Positions 24,333 to 33,308 of a stretch of 42,415 nucleotides of DNA are shown here, piece by piece; the first letter of the stretch is position 1; each line of letters starts with the position of its first letter. The stretch is from Clostridiaceae bacterium (GTDB lineage: Bacteria > Bacillota > Clostridia > Saccharofermentanales > UBA5734), in the NCBI GenBank assembly GCA_012520975.1, contig JAAYNF010000131.1, positions 1-42,415 of the forward strand, written 5' to 3'. Under the pieces are notes generated by a model that had not been told where the DNA came from, did no database searches, and saw only the letters and a program-made list of their open reading frames with translations. The position numbers and the translations under genes are program-made.

Positions 24333-26168
24333 TCAGTCCCCGCCGGCGTCTTTGAAGTCACCATCAAAACCGGCCTGATCCGAACCATCGACTGATCCGC
24401 CAAAATCCTGCGGATCACCGGTATGACCGGCATCGCCATGCTGCTGATAAAGTTTTTCGCTGGCCTTGAAGAATGCCTGCTGCAAGGCTTCGGTGTCATC
24501 TTTCATTGCCTGGATGTCATTGGCCGACATACTGCCCTTTAGCTTTTCGATGGCGGCTTCGATGGCGGATTTTTCCCCCGCATCCAGTTTGTCGCCAACA
24601 TCCTTCAAGGTTTTTTCCGCCTGATACACAGCCGAATCAGCTGCATTGCGGGTATCAATCTCTTCCTTTTTGGCCTTGTCTTCGGAAGCAAAACGCTCGG
24701 CTTCCTGAACCGCCTTTTGGATCTCGTCCTCGGTCAGGTTGGTCGACGCAGTGATCGTGATGTGCTGTTCACGGTTGGTTCCCAAATCTTTGGCAGACAC
24801 GTGAACGATACCGTTCGCGTCAATATCAAAAGTTACATCGATCTGGGGGATACCGCGGGGAGCCGGCGCAATGCCGTCGAGATTAAACCGGCCGAGGGTT
24901 TTGTTGTGCTGCGCCAATTCACGCTCGCCTTGCAGGACATGAACCTCAACCTGGGTCTGGCCGTCCGCTGCAGTGGAGAAAATCTGACTTTTTTTGGTCG
25001 GGATGGTTGTGTTCCGATCAATAATCCGAGTAAAGACGCCGCCCATTGTTTCGATCCCCAAAGACAGCGGTGTGACATCAAGCAACAGCAGGCCGGTCAC
25101 ATCACCGGTCAGAACCGCTGCCTGAATAGCGGCACCGATGGCGACACACTCGTCGGGATTGATTCCCTTGAACGGATCTTTGCCAAAAAGCTGGCGAACC
25201 ATCTCTTGTACGGACGGTGTCCGGGTGGAACCGCCAACCAACAATATTTTGTCAATGTCCTGCGGGTTGAGCCCCGAATCGGCAAGAGCGCGCTGTGTCG
25301 GCCCCTTGGTTTTTTCGACCAGATCCGATGTCAGTTCATCGAACTTGGCCCGCGTCAATGCGGTATCCAGATGTTTGGGGCCACTGGCATCAGCCGTGAT
25401 GTAAGGCAGGTTAATGCTGGTTGTGGTCACGCCGGACAGTTCGATTTTGGCTTTTTCAGCGGCTTCGCGCAAACGCTGCATGGCCATCTTGTCATTGCGC
25501 AGATCAACACCCTGCTCACGTTTGAAATTGTCGACCAGCCAGTCAACAATTTTCATGTCAAAATCATCGCCGCCCAGACGATTGTTGCCGTTGGTTGCCA
25601 AGACCTCAAACACGCCGTCGCCGATTTCAAGGATGGAGACGTCAAAAGTGCCGCCTCCCAGATCAAAGACCAATATTTTCTGATCGGCTTCCCTGTCGAG
25701 CCCATAGGCCAACGAAGCCGCGGTCGGCTCATTGATGATCCTAAGGACTTCAAGACCGGCGATCCTGCCGGCATCCTTGGTCGCTTGACGCTGCGAGTCG
25801 CTAAAATACGCCGGAACCGTGATGACGGCCTGCGTTACCGTATCACCAAGATAGGCCTCCGCGTCGGTTTTAAGTTTTTGCAAAACCATGGCTGAGATTT
25901 CCTGTGGTGTGTAGTTTTTGTTGTCGATGGCGACTTTATGTCCGGTGCCCATCTCGCGTTTAATCGAGATCACGGTGCGGTCAGGGTTGGTGACGGCCTG
26001 CCGCTTGGCAACCTGCCCGACCAAACGTTCACCGGTTTTGGAAAATGCGACAATGGACGGGGTTGTACGACTGCCTTCCGCATTGGGAATAACAACAGGT
26101 TCCCCACCCTCCATAACCGCCACACAAGAATTGGTTGTACCCAGATCAATACCTATAACTTTTGCCAT
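24333..26168 (-). CDS. dnaK: Chaperone protein DnaK (Hsp70)
   Basis: ATP-dependent Hsp70 chaperone. The 611-aa length is standard. The nucleotide-binding domain opens with '[19 protein letters not shown]' and contains '[19 protein letters not shown]' (quoted in part: [13 protein letters not shown]) and '[17 protein letters not shown]'. The linker '[15 protein letters not shown]' leads into the substrate-binding domain and helical lid. The C-terminus is Gly/Asp-rich. GGAGGG precedes the ATG. It lies 76 bases after grpE, and a hairpin separates it from dnaJ. Confidence 0.99.
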   Translation of the reverse strand: MAKVIGIDLGTTNSCVAVMEGGEPVVIPNAEGSRTTPSIVAFSKTGERLVGQVAKRQAVTNPDRTVISIKREMGTGHKVAIDNKNYTPQEISAMVLQKLKTDAEAYLGDTVTQAVITVPAYFSDSQRQATKDAGRIAGLEVLRIINEPTAASLAYGLDREADQKILVFDLGGGTFDVSILEIGDGVFEVLATNGNNRLGGDDFDMKIVDWLVDNFKREQGVDLRNDKMAMQRLREAAEKAKIELSGVTTTSINLPYITADASGPKHLDTALTRAKFDELTSDLVEKTKGPTQRALADSGLNPQDIDKILLVGGSTRTPSVQEMVRQLFGKDPFKGINPDECVAIGAAIQAAVLTGDVTGLLLLDVTPLSLGIETMGGVFTRIIDRNTTIPTKKSQIFSTAADGQTQVEVHVLQGERELAQHNKTLGRFNLDGIAPAPRGIPQIDVTFDIDANGIVHVSAKDLGTNREQHITITASTNLTEDEIQKAVQEAERFASEDKAKKEEIDTRNAADSAVYQAEKTLKDVGDKLDAGEKSAIEAAIEKLKGSMSANDIQAMKDDTEALQQAFFKASEKLYQQHGDAGHTGDPQDFGGSVDGSDQAGFDGDFKDAGGD

Positions 26169-26244
26169 ATAATTTTCCCTCCGTAAATAATGGGTGTTTC
26201 GTTACTTGAATTTATGTTTAAAGCCAAGTCGGCCGATTTTTCAC

Positions 26245-26844
26245 TTAATTTGCAACCTTGACCTTGCTGTAGCGGATCACACGGTCCTCGCGCCGATAGC
26301 CGGCCTCAAGTTCTTCGACCACCGTCGACGGTCCGGCATCATCATCTTGGATATGCATAACCGCCTCATGCAGGATCGGATCAAAAGATTCGCCCACGCA
26401 GTCAATCTTGGAAACACACAGGCGCTCCAACATCTGCTCCACCTGACGCTGTATCATTTCAACGCCTTCGGCCACTTTCCTGGCCTCTTCGGTTTCATAC
26501 AAAGCCGCCGACCGGCCGGCTCGTTCGATATTGTCAATCACCGGCAGGATGTCTTTGACGATCGCCACGACGGCGTCAGAATAAACGGCTTCCTTTTCCT
26601 TCTGGCTGCGTTTGCGGAAATTATCATACTCTGCCGCCAGCCGCAGATATTTTTCCGACAAGATGTCGAAATCTTTTTCTTTTAAAGCCAATGCTTCTTT
26701 CAATTGGGCGACCTGTTGATCGACCGCGGTTTGCTCAGATGCTTCGGCCGCCGGATCTTTTTCGGCAATGGACTCGACATGGCCGGCATCATCTGCCGGA
26801 GGCACGGCCGACTCGCCATGACCGGGGCCTTTGTTCTTTTTCAT
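26245..26844 (-). CDS. grpE: Nucleotide exchange factor GrpE
   Basis: Exchanges ADP for ATP on DnaK. The 199-aa protein has an acidic, low-complexity N-terminus, a long coiled coil (about 40-100, including 'YLRLAAEYDNFRKRSQKEK') and the C-terminal beta domain. The latter contains 'GVEMIQRQVEQMLERLCV' and 'FDPILHEAVM'. The ATG overlaps the hrcA stop as ATGA, so the two are translationally coupled. Confidence 0.97.
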   Translation of the reverse strand: MKKNKGPGHGESAVPPADDAGHVESIAEKDPAAEASEQTAVDQQVAQLKEALALKEKDFDILSEKYLRLAAEYDNFRKRSQKEKEAVYSDAVVAIVKDILPVIDNIERAGRSAALYETEEARKVAEGVEMIQRQVEQMLERLCVSKIDCVGESFDPILHEAVMHIQDDDAGPSTVVEELEAGYRREDRVIRYSKVKVAN

Positions 26845-27977
26845 TTCTGATGAACCTCCATTCTATCCTCACCGGTGGTAAGGCGTCTGATTTCTTCGTT
26901 CAAAATCTGTTTGATAAAGCTGATATTGGATATGACTTTGCCATAAGCCATCCGGCGCGGACCAATGACGCCGATGCGTCCGGCTACGACATCGCCCATC
27001 TTATAGGTTGTAGTCACAAAACTACAGTCTGTCAAGCCCTCCAGCATAATTTCCTGACCGATGCGAACGACATAGGAAGCTCGCGGCCGAGCCGGAGACG
27101 TTTCGGCATGATCGTCCGGATCGCTATCCTCGTCATCTTCGATCAGGATCGATGGTTCCTTGAGTTCGGTCATATAGCCGGCGATGATCCCGTCCCGATT
27201 GAGAATGTCGAGGTATTCCCGCGCCTTATGGACGTCCTGAAATTCGGGATATGACAAAAGCTTGTGGGAACCTTCCATGTAGACTTCGAGATTATCGGCC
27301 TGCTTGATGGCGACATAAGCTTCGTACATAACCTGATTCAACAGATTTTCCGGCAACCGAATATTTCTGGCAGCCGTGGCCACCGTTACCAACGTGATAT
27401 CATCCAGTTTCATGCCGGAAAGTCCTTCTTCGATCGCAGCCGCAATCTGAGCAAGCTGGGCAGCATCCAGCACTTCCGGTACACGAGCCAGTCTGTCCTT
27501 AACCACACCGGCCGACAGCACCACGACCACCAAAGCGCGGCCGGGCTCGATCATCAGCATTTTGATCTGCTGCAAGTGGCTATGGTTGAGTTTAGGCGAA
27601 AGAGCCAGTGAAGTGTAACCGGTTTTTTCCGAAAGCAGTGTGGACGCCCTGCGAATCATTCCGGTCAGTTCGTCCAAACTGTTCCGCATGACCACACGGA
27701 TCTTTTCTTCCTCGGCGGCGGTCAGATCTTCAATCTGAAGCAGACTGTCGACGTAGGCGCGATAACCTTTATCCGATGGAATGCGGCCGGCGGAGGTGTG
27801 GGGTTGCTCAAGATAACCTTGATCTTCCAGCTCGGCCATCTCGTTGCGGATCGTTGCCGAACTAACGTTAAAATGGTAACGATTAACCAAGGCTTTGGAA
27901 CCAACCGGCTCAGCCGTGGCAATATAATCGTCAACGACTGCTTTGAGAATATTTCTCTTGCGCTCATCCAACAACAT
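26841..27977 (-). CDS. hrcA: Heat-inducible transcription repressor HrcA
   Basis: Repressor that binds CIRCE operators and is kept active by the chaperonin GroEL. The 378-aa protein starts 'MLLDERKRNILKAVVDDYI'. It continues with the winged helix 'VGSKALVNRYHFNVSSATIR' and 'RNEMAELEDQGYLEQPHTSAGR', quoted here in short form as NEMAELEDQGYLEQPHTSAG. It ends with the dimer domain 'GVIGPRRMAYGKVI'. An acidic insert ('DDEDSDPDDHAETS', about 305-320) in the C-terminal part is somewhat unusual. It is the first gene of the operon and is preceded by a perfect CIRCE element, so it autoregulates. Confidence 0.98.
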   Translation of the reverse strand: MLLDERKRNILKAVVDDYIATAEPVGSKALVNRYHFNVSSATIRNEMAELEDQGYLEQPHTSAGRIPSDKGYRAYVDSLLQIEDLTAAEEEKIRVVMRNSLDELTGMIRRASTLLSEKTGYTSLALSPKLNHSHLQQIKMLMIEPGRALVVVVLSAGVVKDRLARVPEVLDAAQLAQIAAAIEEGLSGMKLDDITLVTVATAARNIRLPENLLNQVMYEAYVAIKQADNLEVYMEGSHKLLSYPEFQDVHKAREYLDILNRDGIIAGYMTELKEPSILIEDDEDSDPDDHAETSPARPRASYVVRIGQEIMLEGLTDCSFVTTTYKMGDVVAGRIGVIGPRRMAYGKVISNISFIKQILNEEIRRLTTGEDRMEVHQK

Positions 27978-28002
27978 GTCGGCGGTTCCCTCCCGGTATA
28001 AA

Positions 28003-28029
28003 TTAGCACTCTAAGCTCGAGAGTGCTAA
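28003..28029 (-). promoter_or_regulatory. CIRCE operator (HrcA binding site)
   Basis: TTAGCACTC - nine bases - GAGTGCTAA is a perfect match to the CIRCE consensus. It lies between the promoter and hrcA, over the predicted transcription start, and should repress the hrcA-grpE-dnaK-dnaJ-prmA operon until heat shock. Confidence 0.98.
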
Positions 28030-28033
28030 TGAC

Positions 28034-28063
28034 AATTTACCACTTCCCCACTACCTTTGTCAA
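28034..28063 (-). promoter_or_regulatory. Promoter of the hrcA operon
   Basis: A perfect -35 TTGACA (28058-28063) is followed 18 bases later by TAAATT (28034-28039); GTAAAT at 17 bases is an alternative register. The transcription start then falls inside the CIRCE element, as in other Bacillota. Confidence 0.75.
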
Positions 28064-28122
28064 TCTTCAATTAAGAAAAAAGAACAGCGCGCTTGTGAAT
28101 CTTTCGTGAACTGAACCGAAAC

Positions 28123-29361
28123 TCAAACAAATTCCATTAAAACCTGATTGGCCAAATCCAGACCGATTGGGGTCAACCGAACACCTTCGCGATCAAATGC
28201 CAAGAGACCGCGCCGTGTCATCCGGACGATCTGCGGACCGAAAACATCTTCGAGTCCAACACCGAAGCGGTGGTAAAATCTTTGGGCAGAAACACCCGAC
28301 AGCAGACGAAGGCCAAGCAACATCATTTCTTTCATGGCACTTTTCCGGTCGATGATTTCCAACTCTGTGGATAAAAAAGATCGATCCGGCAATCCGGCCT
28401 GTGATCGTCCCCAACCCTGCAGATAGACAGTCAAATCCGCCGTATTGGCTCGACGGACCCCTTGGGTAAAAGCATGGGCCGATACACCAAAACCGTAATA
28501 GAAGTTGCCGTGCCAGTAAACCAGATTGTGACGGCATTCTTGGCCCGGAAGGGCGGCATTGCTGATCTCATAGTGGGTCATCCCCGCGGCTGTCACCAGC
28601 TCAATGATGCGCCGATACTGCGCACGTTCGCTGTCCTCATCCGGCAGCAATTGCGGCGATATCTCCACCATAGCCTGAAGCGGTGTGTTCTCTTCAACAA
28701 TTAAGGAATAAAACGAAAGATGCTCAATGGGTAGCGCCAGCACCTGGCAAACGGTCTGTTCCACATCCGCAAGCGTTTGCCCGGGCAGACCGAACATGAT
28801 ATCGGTATTGATCGATGTAAAGCCGGCAGCCCGGGCCATGTCGATGCCGGCCAGAAAATCATCCGGGGTGTGGGTGCGGCCGAGCCACCTGATCAGATGA
28901 GGTTGCATGGCCTGCAAACCGAAGCTCAGGCGGTTAAAGCCGGCCAGACGCAACGCAGCCAAGCCTTCAGCAGTCACGGTGCCGGGATTGGCCTCCAGCG
29001 TGATCTCGCTCTCCGGTTCCCATCCGAAAGCATTCCGAATTGCATCCAGTATCCGGATCAGCTGGCCCGGAGACAAAATTGTCGGCGTACCTCCGCCAAA
29101 AAATATTGTCCGCAGCGGCACCTTGCTTTTTTGTTCGGAAATGTTTTCACCCATTTGATTGATTTCCCGGCAGAGCGCATCCACATAAGCCGACAGGCTT
29201 GCTTCTGTCGGATCGGGAAAAGAGCAAAAGTCGCAGTAGTGACACTTGCTGCGGCAAAATGGAATGTGGACGTATGCGGCAAGAATCGGATCGTCGGGCA
29301 GAAAAGGTTTGGTCGGTACCAAGGATCTGCGTGTTTCTGCCTTACCGGGGGTCTGCGTCAT
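28123..29361 (-). CDS. hemW: Radical SAM family heme chaperone HemW
   Basis: A 412-aa member of the HemW/HemN-like radical SAM family. HemW proteins insert heme and are not true coproporphyrinogen oxidases. The [4Fe-4S]-SAM site is 'YVHIPFCRSKCHYCDF' (CxxxCxxC), followed by 'IFFGGGTPTIL'. The C-terminal HemN domain includes 'NLVYWHGNFYYGFGVSAHAF'. It lacks the extra N-terminal Cys of genuine HemN. The ATG at 29361, with AAGGG 6 bases upstream, lies inside the end of the preceding M28-like gene (20-base overlap). It is often found upstream of hrcA in Bacillota, as here, but it has its own stop well before the hrcA promoter. Confidence 0.93.
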   Translation of the reverse strand: MTQTPGKAETRRSLVPTKPFLPDDPILAAYVHIPFCRSKCHYCDFCSFPDPTEASLSAYVDALCREINQMGENISEQKSKVPLRTIFFGGGTPTILSPGQLIRILDAIRNAFGWEPESEITLEANPGTVTAEGLAALRLAGFNRLSFGLQAMQPHLIRWLGRTHTPDDFLAGIDMARAAGFTSINTDIMFGLPGQTLADVEQTVCQVLALPIEHLSFYSLIVEENTPLQAMVEISPQLLPDEDSERAQYRRIIELVTAAGMTHYEISNAALPGQECRHNLVYWHGNFYYGFGVSAHAFTQGVRRANTADLTVYLQGWGRSQAGLPDRSFLSTELEIIDRKSAMKEMMLLGLRLLSGVSAQRFYHRFGVGLEDVFGPQIVRMTRRGLLAFDREGVRLTPIGLDLANQVLMEFV

Positions 29362-30652
29362 GGTTACCCTTGGCAAGAGCCTCAAGAATGATAAAGGCCG
29401 TATTGTTGATGCGACGCGTCAGCTGGTCGTCCAGAGGTCTTTCGGTCACTCCGACCGCCGAAGAACGGGTTGAATTTAATAATTGCTCAAGAAAATCAGT
29501 GGAGTCAAATCTGGTGCCTCGAATCCGACCCTCGGTTGCTCCGAAAGCCGGGTTGTGACTCTCTTTCATTTTGGCAACGGATTTTTCGTCGTAATCATAG
29601 GATTCAAAAAAGACAATGGGAATGTCCAGCTCATCAAAGGGCAGATAATCGGAATCATTCAGAGACCATTCGCGATAGACAACAGGCTCCGCGTAGCCTT
29701 CGAGCTCCATAAGGAAGGATGATTGATTGGTATATAACATATAACGGTTGTTGGTATAAAGCAGGTTGTCAAAAAAGACATCGGTGGCTTCGTAAAGTTT
29801 GCGTCGTTTTTCATAATCTTTGCGATCGCCGCCCAAAATGCTGTTACGCCCGGAATGAGCATATACTTTATCGCCGGCATAGATGGAATCAATGCAATAC
29901 ATCGCATCCGTGGCGACGATTTCGGCCCGACTCAGCTGCCCGGCAAAAAATCTTGAGCCGGCCTGACCGGCTGATCCGGCACCGAAAGCAACCAAAACCA
30001 CATCGTAGCCAAGATCGTAATTTTTCAACTCACGGGCAATGGTCAGCAGGACGGCCACTCCGGAGGCATTGTCTTGTATGCCGGTGTACTCGGCTAGCGA
30101 AGGGCCGCTTCCGCTGGTCGGCTTTTCCGGTTCAGTTTCTTTGGCTTCGGCGGCGGCAGCTTCGATTTCTTCGGCCGAGATCGGCGTATCGTAGTGCGCG
30201 CCGATGATAACCTGCTTGCGAAACCGGGTTTGCCGGCCATCGGCTCCGGTGCGGGTGAACCCCTTTCCTTCAACAAAAACAGCAATGTTGCGAGAGAACG
30301 GAGCCGCCTGCATGGTGGCATCGGCATCCTCATCAGCAGATGCCTCCTCCTGATCTTCCGCAGGTTCCGTGGGCAACGCAAATGTAGTCACGATGGGGGC
30401 ATATCCCATGTCTTTAAGTGTTTCCATGATGAAATCGCCGGCCGCATACTCCTGATCGGAACCGGGACTGCGACCGGAATATGTCCGGGCAAACCGCCTG
30501 GCAAATTGGGAACCGTCTTTTCCGTAATCGGCCACCGGCAGTTTCTCCTCTTCGACAGAATCACAGGCCGCCAACAGCAAGGATAGCAACAACAGGAGAA
30601 TGACCGGCAAAATAAAACGCCGTGAGCCAGAGGATCTTGATACTTTCAGCAT
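29342..30652 (-). CDS. M28-family peptidase-like lipoprotein, probably inactive
   Basis: A 436-aa exported lipoprotein: signal peptide with lipobox 'LLLAAC' (Cys30), then an M28 zinc-aminopeptidase fold. Metal ligands H153 and D155 ('IIGAHYDTP'), D194 ('IQDNASG') and D255 are present. The catalytic and zinc-binding Glu-Glu pair, normally 'AEExG', is Gly226-Ser227 ('FGAGSAGQAGS'). The last zinc His ('SDH') is Tyr336 ('SDYLPF'). This argues for a non-catalytic or substrate-binding role. Two acidic/Ala-rich inserts (about 98-113 and 160-178) are also unusual. GGAGG precedes the ATG. hemW overlaps its 3' end. Family assignment is firm; inactivity is inferred. Confidence 0.85.
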   Translation of the reverse strand: MLKVSRSSGSRRFILPVILLLLLSLLLAACDSVEEEKLPVADYGKDGSQFARRFARTYSGRSPGSDQEYAAGDFIMETLKDMGYAPIVTTFALPTEPAEDQEEASADEDADATMQAAPFSRNIAVFVEGKGFTRTGADGRQTRFRKQVIIGAHYDTPISAEEIEAAAAEAKETEPEKPTSGSGPSLAEYTGIQDNASGVAVLLTIARELKNYDLGYDVVLVAFGAGSAGQAGSRFFAGQLSRAEIVATDAMYCIDSIYAGDKVYAHSGRNSILGGDRKDYEKRRKLYEATDVFFDNLLYTNNRYMLYTNQSSFLMELEGYAEPVVYREWSLNDSDYLPFDELDIPIVFFESYDYDEKSVAKMKESHNPAFGATEGRIRGTRFDSTDFLEQLLNSTRSSAVGVTERPLDDQLTRRINNTAFIILEALAKGNHDADPR

Positions 30653-30682
30653 GTATTTCGTGCCTCCATCAAAAACACTATC

Positions 30683-30711
30683 ATTTTACTTGTTGTCTGA
30701 CGGAAGCGCAA
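30683..30711 (-). promoter_or_regulatory. Promoter of the M28-like/hemW pair
   Basis: On the minus strand TTGCGC (30706-30711) and TAAAAT (30683-30688) are 17 bases apart. They lie between metY and the M28-like gene, about 30 bases upstream of its ATG. Confidence 0.5.
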
Positions 30712-30733
30712 GATAAGCCGACAAAACGAAACT

Positions 30734-32038
30734 CTAAGTCGAACGCAACGCTTGGTCAAGATCGTCAATCAGGTCCTCTGCATCTTCAAGACCGATGGAA
30801 AGGCGAATAAGATCCGGCGTAATACCTCCGGCTTGTAGTTCCGCATCGGACATTTGCGCATGGGTCGTACTGGCCGGATGGATCACCAGAGATTTCGCAT
30901 CGGCAACATTGGCCAGCAATGAAAAAAGCTTCAGATGATCGATAAAGCGAACCGCAGCATCACGTCCACCCTTAACGCCAAAGGCAAAGATCGAGCCGGC
31001 CCCGTTGGGAAGATACTTTTGAGCCAATTCATAGGACGGGTCGTCGGGGAGACACGGATGGCGGACCCAAGAAACACATGGGTGGCCGGCCAGAAATCCG
31101 GCAATTTTCTCGGCGTTTTCAACATGTCGGGCCACACGAAGGGGCAGTGTCTCCAAGCCCTGAATAAACAACCAAGCGTTAAACGGACTCATGGCCGCAC
31201 CGGTGTCACGCAATAACGAGACTCGAGCGCGGGTAATGAAAGCCGCGGCACCAATGTCTTGGGTGTAGCTCAGGCCATGGTAGCCGGCATCCGGTTGGGA
31301 AAGCAGCGGGAAGCGGTCGGTGGCGCCATAGTCAAAACGACCCGCATCCACGATCACCCCGCCAAGGGAGGTTCCATGACCACCTATAAATTTGGTTGCG
31401 GAATGCACCACAATGTCCGCGCCGAGTTCGATGGGTCGAATCAGATAAGGCGTTCCGAATGTGTTGTCAACGATCAGGGGAATACCGCTCCGATGCGCAG
31501 CTTCGGCCAGTGCGGGGATGTCCGCGACGTTGCTCAGGGGATTTCCGATTGATTCGACAAAAAAGGCCTTGGTCCGCGGTTGCACAGCCGCCACATAAGC
31601 AGCCGGATCGGAAGGATCCACAAATGTGGTCTTGATCCCGTAGTGGGGCAAGGTATTGGCCAGCAGATTATAGGTTCCACCGTAGAGAGTGGCCGCGGCG
31701 ACCACATGATCGCCCCCTTGGGCCAGATTCATGATGGCGTAGGTCACGGCGGCCGAACCGGACGCGGTGGCCAGCGCGCCGATTCCGCCTTCAAGGCTGG
31801 CCATTCGCGCCTCAAAAACATCGGTGGTCGGATTCATCATCCGCGTATAGATGTTTCCGGAACGCGCCAAGCTAAAAAGATCGGCGCCATGCTGCGTATC
31901 TTCAAAAACATAGGATGTGGTCTGATAGATGGGCACGGCACGCGATCCGGTCGTCGGATCGACCTGTTGGCCGGCATGCACCGCTCGCGTATGAAAGCCA
32001 TATTTGTTTTTATCCACGGCAAAAGCCCCCCTATTCAT
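30734..32038 (-). CDS. metY: O-acetylhomoserine sulfhydrylase / aminocarboxypropyltransferase
   Basis: PLP enzyme that makes homocysteine (or methionine) from O-acetylhomoserine and sulfide. It shows '[20 protein letters not shown]' and '[13 protein letters not shown]'. The PLP lysine lies in '[18 protein letters not shown]', and '[15 protein letters not shown]' and 'IRLSIGLED' are near the C-terminus. The 434-aa length fits the MetY group of the Cys/Met metabolism family. I place the start at 32038 because a near-consensus promoter at 32059-32087 would begin transcription after the more upstream ATG of the ORF track. A related activity such as methionine gamma-lyase is less likely given the length and N-terminus. 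The AraC-type gene directly upstream may control it. Confidence 0.93.
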   Translation of the reverse strand: MNRGAFAVDKNKYGFHTRAVHAGQQVDPTTGSRAVPIYQTTSYVFEDTQHGADLFSLARSGNIYTRMMNPTTDVFEARMASLEGGIGALATASGSAAVTYAIMNLAQGGDHVVAAATLYGGTYNLLANTLPHYGIKTTFVDPSDPAAYVAAVQPRTKAFFVESIGNPLSNVADIPALAEAAHRSGIPLIVDNTFGTPYLIRPIELGADIVVHSATKFIGGHGTSLGGVIVDAGRFDYGATDRFPLLSQPDAGYHGLSYTQDIGAAAFITRARVSLLRDTGAAMSPFNAWLFIQGLETLPLRVARHVENAEKIAGFLAGHPCVSWVRHPCLPDDPSYELAQKYLPNGAGSIFAFGVKGGRDAAVRFIDHLKLFSLLANVADAKSLVIHPASTTHAQMSDAELQAGGITPDLIRLSIGLEDAEDLIDDLDQALRST

Positions 32039-32058
32039 ACTGTTCACGTATGCATTTG

Positions 32059-32087
32059 ATGATACGGCGGGCATCAATTGATGTCAA
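32059..32087 (-). promoter_or_regulatory. Promoter of metY
   Basis: TTGACA (32082-32087) and TATCAT (32059-32064) are exactly 17 bases apart on the minus strand. The expected start near 32052 leaves a leader of about 14 bases, so no SAM riboswitch or T-box can precede metY here. Confidence 0.7.
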
Positions 32088-32128
32088 GTCGGTATCACCT
32101 GCGGATCGGCCGACGATTCCATGTTTAT

Positions 32129-33019
32129 TCAGAGACTCGCATGTTCTTTTCGGAAACGGCTGGGGGTCTGTCCGTCTTCGCTCTGAAAAACAGCCGAAAA
32201 GCGGCTGGGGGATCGGAATCCGCACCTTCGGCCCACTTCCGCCACGGGCAAGCGTGTTTCAATCAGCAGCCGCCGGGCGTTGCTCAGTCGAATCTGGGTC
32301 AGGTAATTATACGGGCTGGTGTTGAAGGCTCGTTTGAAAGTCCGGATAAAATGAAAACAATTCATGTTGCACAAAGCCGCCATATCTTCCACAGAAAGTC
32401 GTTCGGCATAGTGCAATCGCATATGACGAACAACCGAACTGAATCTGGACTGTTCGCCTACAAGAATTTCAGGAACAGACAGGTCAAGAGATGCGGGTTG
32501 CCGATAGTAATGACGAACCAAAAGAACCAAGAGTTCTTCGGCCAAGCAGCGCATGAGAATTTCACGTCCGCAGTAGGCACACTTGCTTTCCTGAATCAGG
32601 CGGGAGATCAAGTGCTGGATATCCGAGCGCAGAGGAAAAGCGCAATGAGGAAAAAGAAAACCGAAGGCGTTGACGTTGATCTGTCGGATCAGTCGAGTCA
32701 TGCTGTCCGCGCAGATAAGAAGGAGAATATACGAAACCTCGCTGTGAGCGGATTTTACACCGTGGCGCTGTCCCGGGTTAATGGGAATAATCTGACCGGG
32801 TTGACAGTCAACCGACTGATCTTCAATTTGGAATTGTCGAAGCGGCGTCAAAGGAATCAGGAATTCATAAAAATTATGGATATCTGAAAATTCGGACGGC
32901 AGATCGATGGGTTGCCCCGTCAAAACAACATGAACAAATCCACAGCTAATTGTGGTAAAATGTGCTGATCGATCGCGGGTTCTCATGATCGATAGCATAA
33001 ATTTATCATTCGACGTCAT
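32129..33019 (-). CDS. AraC/XylS-family transcriptional regulator
   Basis: A 296-aa regulator with an N-terminal cupin-like sensing domain ('CQPGQIIPINPGQRHGV', about 72-88) and a C-terminal double helix-turn-helix. The first HTH includes 'LSVEDMAALCNMNCFHFIRTFK' (quoted in part: MAALCNMNCFHFIRTFK), and the second includes 'VAEVGRRCGFRSPSRFSAVF'. The second HTH carries the AraC signature with 'PSRFR' at the end. The ligand is unknown. The ATG has AGGAG 9 bases upstream. It is transcribed towards metY and ends 91 bases before it, so metY is a plausible target, as is self-regulation. Confidence 0.92.
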   Translation of the reverse strand: MTSNDKFMLSIMRTRDRSAHFTTISCGFVHVVLTGQPIDLPSEFSDIHNFYEFLIPLTPLRQFQIEDQSVDCQPGQIIPINPGQRHGVKSAHSEVSYILLLICADSMTRLIRQINVNAFGFLFPHCAFPLRSDIQHLISRLIQESKCAYCGREILMRCLAEELLVLLVRHYYRQPASLDLSVPEILVGEQSRFSSVVRHMRLHYAERLSVEDMAALCNMNCFHFIRTFKRAFNTSPYNYLTQIRLSNARRLLIETRLPVAEVGRRCGFRSPSRFSAVFQSEDGQTPSRFRKEHASL

Positions 33020-33103
33020 AAACTTCGACTCCTATCTCCTTCTGAAATCCATGAATATCCGGCTTCATTTCGCATAAGTTGCGCTATAATACAAGCAAAA
33101 AAA

Positions 33104-33132
33104 ATTATAATGCCAAACAAGTTCAGTGGCAA
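33104..33132 (-). promoter_or_regulatory. Promoter of the AraC-family gene
   Basis: TTGCCA (33127-33132), 17 bases, then TATAAT (33104-33109) on the minus strand is close to consensus. It gives a leader of roughly 75 bases. A second TATAAT on the plus strand (33085) has no good -35. Confidence 0.7.
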
Positions 33133-33188
33133 GTGCCTTTTGCGCAAATTGTTTAAAAAATGCAACAATCATGAATATTTATGAATTA

Positions 33189-33217
33189 AAGACAGCTAAT
33201 ATCGGGGATGGTACAAT
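33189..33217 (+). promoter_or_regulatory. Possible promoter of the DacF-like gene
   Basis: AAGACA (33189-33194) and TACAAT (33212-33217) are separated by 17 bases on the plus strand, about 90 bases before the DacF-like start codon. It is a reasonable match, with a 4/6 -35 and a 5/6 -10. Confidence 0.5.
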
Positions 33218-33308
33218 GTTCCGTGGCTTACTTCGTCTTGGTTGTATCCGGGACCGGCACTATGTTAATATTGTGACTGAACAATGAGTTTTTGCCCGGA
33301 GGTTGGAC

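Noticed and set aside
24717-25895. 392-aa plus-strand ORF opposite dnaK (and a 414-aa ORF at 22146-23390 opposite prmA/dnaJ)
   Set aside because: Long open antisense frames arise from the codon usage of conserved GC-rich genes; no independent evidence of coding.
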